Source of the DNA: JAQTTT01 sp041652755 | GTDB lineage: Archaea > Nanobdellota > Nanobdellia > Tiddalikarchaeales > Tiddalikarchaeaceae | Reading direction: 5' to 3' | Assembly: GCA_041652755.1 (NCBI GenBank) | Contig: JBAZGS010000017.1 | Span: 1 to 15,987 of the forward strand | Length of the DNA: 15,987 nt | In this document: positions 12,448 to 15,987 of the stretch, piece after piece | Numbering within the stretch: the stretch's first letter is position 1 | Layout of the letters: every line of letters begins with the position of its first letter | Notes under the pieces: model-generated | The model's input: only the letters and a program-made list of their open reading frames with translations | Database searches by the model: none | What the model was told of the DNA's origin: nothing | Position numbers and translations under genes: made by a program

Positions 12448-13227
12448 ATGGTTTATTACAAAAAATCTGGATTCCCTGGAATAAAAGACATAGTATTATG
12501 CAAAGTTAAAAAAATTCTCCCACATAGCGTATTTGTTGAATTAGTTGAATATGAAAACAAGGAAGGCATGATTCACATAAGCGAACTGTCAAACAGGTGG
12601 ACAAGAAACATAAATGAAATAGTGACACTTAATAGCATTATTGTTTGCAGAGTTGAAAAAATTGACCAATTAAAAGGGTATATTGATTTAAGCAAAAAAA
12701 GAGTGACAAGCGGGGAAGAGAAAGCTAAAAAAGATGAAATGCAAAACGAAATCCATATTGAGAAAATCATAGAGCATGCACTAAAAAAAAACAGCATGAC
12801 TTTGAAGGAATTTTACGAAAAGCAAGGATACAAATTAATTGAAGAATACGGCTCGCTTCATAACTTTTATGAATATTACTTAGAAGACCCTAAAACATTA
12901 AATGAGCTAGTCTTTGGCAAAAAAATAATAGAAAGCATCAAGGAATCATTTGAGTCATTAATCCAAAAAAACAGAGTTAACCAAAAGAAAGTAATAAAAA
13001 TCTATGCAAACGGAGAAAACGGGCTTAAAAACTTAAAAGAATTCATAGCTGAATTGCTTAAAATACCTGATGAAGACAACAAGATGAGCATAAAATATAT
13101 GAACTCTCCTGAATACTTAGTTTCAATAAACAGCAGTTCTTACAAAAAAGCTGACCTTTTCTTTGACAAAGTACTAGCAAAAATGAAAGAATTAAGCAAA
13201 AAATTAGACATAAGCGTGCTACCATGA
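12448..13227 (+). CDS. Translation initiation factor aIF2, alpha subunit
   Basis: The alpha subunit of heterotrimeric aIF2, which delivers initiator tRNA to the small ribosomal subunit; the alpha subunit helps bind tRNA. Residues about 5-80 form an S1 RNA-binding domain (DIVLCKVKKILPHSVFVELVEYENKEGMIHISELSNRWTRNI, matching 'g..V.gtV..v...gafv.L.EY...eG.i..sEls.rw.knI'). The middle is a helical domain (EKIIEHALKKNSMTLKEFYE) and the C-terminal third an alpha-beta domain (VIKIYANGENGLKNLKEFIAELL). Length about 259 is usual. An in-frame TTG at 12433 would overlap the eS27 stop, but ATG 12448 aligns with the start of known family members (MVYYKKSGFP). The stop overlaps the Nop10 start as ATGA. Confidence 0.95.
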   Translation: MVYYKKSGFPGIKDIVLCKVKKILPHSVFVELVEYENKEGMIHISELSNRWTRNINEIVTLNSIIVCRVEKIDQLKGYIDLSKKRVTSGEEKAKKDEMQNEIHIEKIIEHALKKNSMTLKEFYEKQGYKLIEEYGSLHNFYEYYLEDPKTLNELVFGKKIIESIKESFESLIQKNRVNQKKVIKIYANGENGLKNLKEFIAELLKIPDEDNKMSIKYMNSPEYLVSINSSSYKKADLFFDKVLAKMKELSKKLDISVLP

Positions 13228-13373
13228 TTCATTACTGCCTAAAATGCAAAGAATATACTTTGCTTGATACTTGCAGCTCTTGCAGCACGAAAACAACAAT
13301 AAAAAAGCCGGCAAAATTCAGCATAACTAAAGATTATTCAAAACAAAGGCTTAAATCCAAGGGATATTTATGA
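13224..13373 (+). CDS. nop10: H/ACA RNP protein Nop10
   Basis: A 49-residue protein, usually missed by ORF length cut-offs, of the H/ACA ribonucleoprotein that directs pseudouridylation of rRNA with Cbf5, Gar1 and L7Ae. The zinc ribbon IHYCLKCKEYTLLDTCSSC (C5, C8, C17, C20) matches 'i.kC..Cg.YTL...Cp.CG', followed by TIKKPAKFSITKDYSKQR, equivalent to the family's 'PprFspeDkYg.yR'. Its ATG overlaps the aIF2-alpha stop (ATGA), and its own stop overlaps the PAC2 start in the same way. The family length and the canonical neighbour order make this firm. Confidence 0.95.
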   Translation: MIHYCLKCKEYTLLDTCSSCSTKTTIKKPAKFSITKDYSKQRLKSKGYL

Positions 13374-14131
13374 ATGAATGCAGCATAAAATGGATAAAAA
13401 GGGCTGATTTGGCAGGAGCTAATGTTATTTTAGGCATTCCAGGAATAGGAAATGTCTCCAATTTATCTGCTGATTACTTAATTAAGAAATTAAACGCTGA
13501 ATTAATATGCAAGATTGAATCAATTTATTTGCCAAATATTGCACTAATAACCCCCCAATCCACTCTTTTGCTTCCATCTTATGAATTATATTTAAAAAAA
13601 ATTAAGTCAAGAAAAATAGTTTTCCTAAAAAGCAACTATGCTCCAATCAATGAATATTTTAATTATAAATTGACTGATTTTTTAAGCGCGTTTTTAAAAA
13701 AGCAAAAAATAAGCCAAGTTTTGACTATTGCAGGAATAGCTTACAAGGAAATGCCTAAAACCATTAAGCTTCACGCTGCAACAAATGATTTAAGATTAAA
13801 GAAAAAACTAGAAAAAACAGGGCTAATATTTGACGGAAACAAAAGCGTTAATTTAATAATAGGCTCAGCAGGATTACTATTAACTTCTTGCAGCAATTTC
13901 AAAATACCAGGAGCATGCATCTTGGCTTCAACTTTCGGCCACCCCCAGCATTTAGGAATTAAAGAGAGCAGGGAAGTGATTAATTTCCTAAACAATTATT
14001 TTGATTTAAAAATAGACATCTCTGATTTGGATAAAGAAATAAAGAAAATAAATGCTGAAATCAAAAAAATTGAATTAAACAATAAAATTGATGAAGAATC
14101 AATCCAAAGAATGAGCAGATATATTGGATAA
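13370..14131 (+). CDS. PAC2-family protein (proteasome assembly chaperone-like)
   Basis: A 253-residue PAC2-fold protein. The family core is visible: ILGIPGIGNVSNLSADYLIKKLNAELICKI (residues about 20-49; 'G.pg.GnvG..a..yLi..l.ae.ig.i') and QVLTIAGIAY with EMPKTIKLHAATNDLRLKKKL. A strand with IIGSAGLLL follows, and GACILASTFGHPQHLGIKESREVINFLNNYFDLKID is the family's 'a...L.e..g....p.aa..ll..l......d...L' end. The last 40 residues are Lys/Glu/Ile-rich helix, likely coiled coil. Archaeal PAC2 proteins are associated with proteasome assembly; function here is inferred. It is last in the GINS-eL42-eS27-aIF2-alpha-Nop10 operon, joined by ATGA overlap, and ends three bases before the convergent lipoprotein gene. 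Confidence 0.88.
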   Translation: MNECSIKWIKRADLAGANVILGIPGIGNVSNLSADYLIKKLNAELICKIESIYLPNIALITPQSTLLLPSYELYLKKIKSRKIVFLKSNYAPINEYFNYKLTDFLSAFLKKQKISQVLTIAGIAYKEMPKTIKLHAATNDLRLKKKLEKTGLIFDGNKSVNLIIGSAGLLLTSCSNFKIPGACILASTFGHPQHLGIKESREVINFLNNYFDLKIDISDLDKEIKKINAEIKKIELNNKIDEESIQRMSRYIG

Positions 14132-14134
14132 GCC

Positions 14135-15232
14135 TTATCCTGTTCCGTAAACTACTGCTCCAAAGCCGTTTCCGCCAAAATCCTGAGAATAAGAATAATC
14201 AATTCTTGCCTGAAGATTAAGCTCAGTATCGTACTCAGCAGTTCTTGCGCCGAACCTTAAAACATTAATCTTTGTGAAACCCTTAGTCATCCATAATACT
14301 CTTTTTTGCATAGTAGTCTGATCAATCAAGGAGTTAATATTGGCTGATGTTGATCCTTGCTGAGTTTCTAATAAAAGCCCGCATAAATCATTAAAGCCGT
14401 ACTCATTTCCATAATTCTCAATTTTCTTGAATTCCACATAATAATAATCATAAAAATCCATTGAGCCTGGTTGAATATCAAACCTTTCAGGATTCAAAGT
14501 TTCAGAGGTTACTTTAATCCAAGGAGAATTAGAATCTAAAGCATCATAAAATATTAATTCTTTAGGAACACCTAAGACTAATGATTTAATATAATTATCT
14601 GAATAGTAAGAATTATCATAATAATCAACTATTCCAGTGTATTCATTATAAAGAACTAAATTGACTGTGAAATTCTTGGTCTGATTGTTAGGCAAAGTAG
14701 TTACTGATTCATAGCTAGTGTCAAAGTATAGCTTAATAGGGCTTTTTGATGATTCAGAATACGTTGAAACATAAGTCCTGTCGCCTGGAGTTTTCAACAA
14801 AATAGTTTTAAGGGCTGTGGAATAAGTTTCATAATAAGTCCTTACTTTAATGTCATTTAATACTAATACTTCTCCAACTCCTAATCTTGGAGCTGTTAAT
14901 TCCCATTCAAAAGTATTGCTCCTGTTAGGCTGAATGAATTCAATATAATCATAGTCTATTGTTGGATTCAAATCATCAGCATTGATTAAAACAGCCCTTA
15001 TATTATTAAAATAAACCTCAGCAAGATTAATTAAATTAAGAGTTAGCTTAGTCATTTCACCGCTAAAAATAGTGCTTCTTCTTATTGCTAAATTATCAGT
15101 AACCATTATGCTAAGGTTCAAAATTTGGGCAGTTTCCAAATCATTGGCTGACTGCCTTTGAGTAGTTGTTTGAGTGCACCCTGAAGCTATAATAATTAGT
15201 AAAAAAAAAAATGAATAAAGAATCTTATTCAT
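14135..15232 (-). CDS. Secreted lipoprotein with Ig-like/beta-rich repeats
   Basis: A 365-residue exported protein I cannot name. The N-terminus is a signal peptide (MNKILYSFFFLLIIIASGC) with cysteine 19 in a lipobox-like ASGC context, so it is probably lipid-anchored outside the membrane. A Thr/Gln-rich linker follows. The body is beta-rich and resembles surface domains of the CARDB/Ig type: TKLTLNLINLAEVYFNNIRAVLIN with a Pro/Asn turn and FEWELTAPRLGVGEVLVLNDIKVRTYYET, then a second block around NFTVNLVLYNEYTGIVDYY. It is unusually rich in Tyr, Asn, Ser and Thr, including DYYDNSYYSDNY. A single cysteine near the C-terminal third (DLCGLL) is unlikely to form a disulphide alone. It is downstream of, and ATGA-coupled to, a related protein; adhesion, cell envelope or pilus roles are possible guesses. 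Confidence 0.75.
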   Translation of the reverse strand: MNKILYSFFFLLIIIASGCTQTTTQRQSANDLETAQILNLSIMVTDNLAIRRSTIFSGEMTKLTLNLINLAEVYFNNIRAVLINADDLNPTIDYDYIEFIQPNRSNTFEWELTAPRLGVGEVLVLNDIKVRTYYETYSTALKTILLKTPGDRTYVSTYSESSKSPIKLYFDTSYESVTTLPNNQTKNFTVNLVLYNEYTGIVDYYDNSYYSDNYIKSLVLGVPKELIFYDALDSNSPWIKVTSETLNPERFDIQPGSMDFYDYYYVEFKKIENYGNEYGFNDLCGLLLETQQGSTSANINSLIDQTTMQKRVLWMTKGFTKINVLRFGARTAEYDTELNLQARIDYSYSQDFGGNGFGAVVYGTG

Positions 15233-15987
15233 TGCGCTTTCACCACTGTTAACACTAAATCAGAAACTGGCTTCAAACAAATAGTGTAATTAATAGTATT
15301 AAGAAAATAAGTTTCTAATTCTGATTCAAGGGCCTTTGATACATTTATTCTGAAACCAAACTGGGAATTGGCATAAACCGTTGTTCCGGTTGCTGGAAAT
15401 TCACAGGCGCTTATTCCGCTAGCTCTGGCCCTGCAATAATTATCTAACCCTATTGTTGTGTTTTTAATCCTTGTTGAACCCTGCAAAGCCCTTAACTTTA
15501 AGTCTGTTGAATCAATTTCAAATAATCCATAGCTTAAAGGCTGATCATCTATTGAAGTATAATTAGTTAATCCCTGAAAATTATTGTTATAATCATAAGT
15601 AATAGTTATATCTAATGAATTAAAGTCTTGCTTTGCATTAATCCCCCTTAAATTGCTGAAAGTTATTACTATAGGCCCCACATCAGATGTTGAATAGTCA
15701 ACTTCGCTGGTTGAAGGCGTTTCTGGAGCAACCCTAAAATATGCTTTTTTATCCTGGGAGTAATCAAAGCAAATGACTGGCCTAAAAACATAGTTTTTTG
15801 CAGCAACCCCTGGAGAGGATAATACATCAATAATCCATGTTCCTGTTGCTGTAGGGCTAATTTCACTAGGCCCATCTATTCTGAAATCCACTCCTGAAAA
15901 AGTCGGCTCAAGCCTAACTTGAAGATTTTCCAAAGATTTTTCATAATAATTAGTGATGCTCATTGTAAGCACTGCGAATCTCCTTGC
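15229..15987 (-). CDS. Secreted/surface beta-rich protein, 5' end beyond window
   Basis: The frame stays open to the right edge, so the N-terminus (probably a signal peptide or membrane anchor) lies outside. The 253 visible residues start with the in-frame ARRFAVLTMSITNYYEKSLENLQV. The 'L.M.ITNYYEKSLENLQVRLEP...I.GP..I.PTATGTWIIDVLSSPGVAAKNYVFRPVICFDY' block is an Ig-like CARDB-type domain with parallels to the downstream lipoprotein, suggesting tandem duplication. A second block follows (GPIVITFSNLRGINAKQDFNSLDITITYDYNNN). Three cysteines are visible (CRARASGISACEF, plus one near the end in TICLKP). An internal GTG at 15972 could be picked as a start, but I consider it internal. It overlaps the lipoprotein start by ATGA. 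The function is unknown beyond a surface location. Confidence 0.7.
   Translation of the reverse strand, partial: ARRFAVLTMSITNYYEKSLENLQVRLEPTFSGVDFRIDGPSEISPTATGTWIIDVLSSPGVAAKNYVFRPVICFDYSQDKKAYFRVAPETPSTSEVDYSTSDVGPIVITFSNLRGINAKQDFNSLDITITYDYNNNFQGLTNYTSIDDQPLSYGLFEIDSTDLKLRALQGSTRIKNTTIGLDNYCRARASGISACEFPATGTTVYANSQFGFRINVSKALESELETYFLNTINYTICLKPVSDLVLTVVKAQ

Noticed and set aside
1..15987. CRISPR array or intact insertion sequence
   Set aside because: No regularly spaced repeats and no transposase or integrase coding region were seen on either strand.

Overview
The window is about 16 kb of AT-rich archaeal DNA. The archaeal identity rests on a GINS subunit, eL42, eS27, aIF2-alpha, Nop10, a PAC2-family protein, HerA, and TATA boxes about 25 bases from start codons. 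The primase is a single chain joining a PriS-like catalytic half to a PriL-like cysteine half. That arrangement is known from Nanoarchaeum equitans and relatives, so a DPANN-type archaeon (Woesearchaeota/Pacearchaeota/Nanoarchaeota-like) is the best guess; no marker here fixes the phylum. Ten Ns at 2973-2982 show this is a scaffold, probably from a metagenome.

Layout. 1-2705 (minus): a type III restriction-modification operon, mod then res, with res running off the left edge. 2793-3228 (plus): an unrecognised gene cut by the assembly gap. 3229-3417: no gene, but a GC-rich structured element with a hairpin whose loop can pair upstream (pseudoknot), resembling an IS605-type right end/omega RNA. 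3418-4816: small genes, namely a 57-residue TRASH-type metal-binding protein missed by ordinary ORF length cut-offs, two winged-helix regulators and a two-helix membrane protein. 4813-7189 (minus): an SIS-domain protein and the fused primase. 7338-10106 (minus): HerA and an unknown partner. 10169-11099 (minus): GrpB-like nucleotidyltransferase, RelE-like toxin, and a short antitoxin-like ORF. 11129-11202 (minus): tRNA-Pro(UGG), whose 3' end is repeated directly 82 bases away inside the antitoxin ORF. 11296-14131 (plus): a tight operon GINS - eL42 - eS27 - aIF2-alpha - Nop10 - PAC2. 14135 to the right edge (minus): a lipoprotein and a related secreted-type protein, the latter incomplete.

How it fits together. 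GINS, the primase and HerA are genome-maintenance genes, and the GINS operon carries the known archaeal linkage between replication and translation genes. The R-M system, the gap gene, the structured element, the toxin/antitoxin remnant and the tRNA 3'-end repeat look like accessory DNA around this core. No integrase, transposase or CRISPR array is visible. The two most unusual spots are the structured element at 3311-3380 and the tRNA-Pro repeat that supplies codons to a truncated antitoxin.
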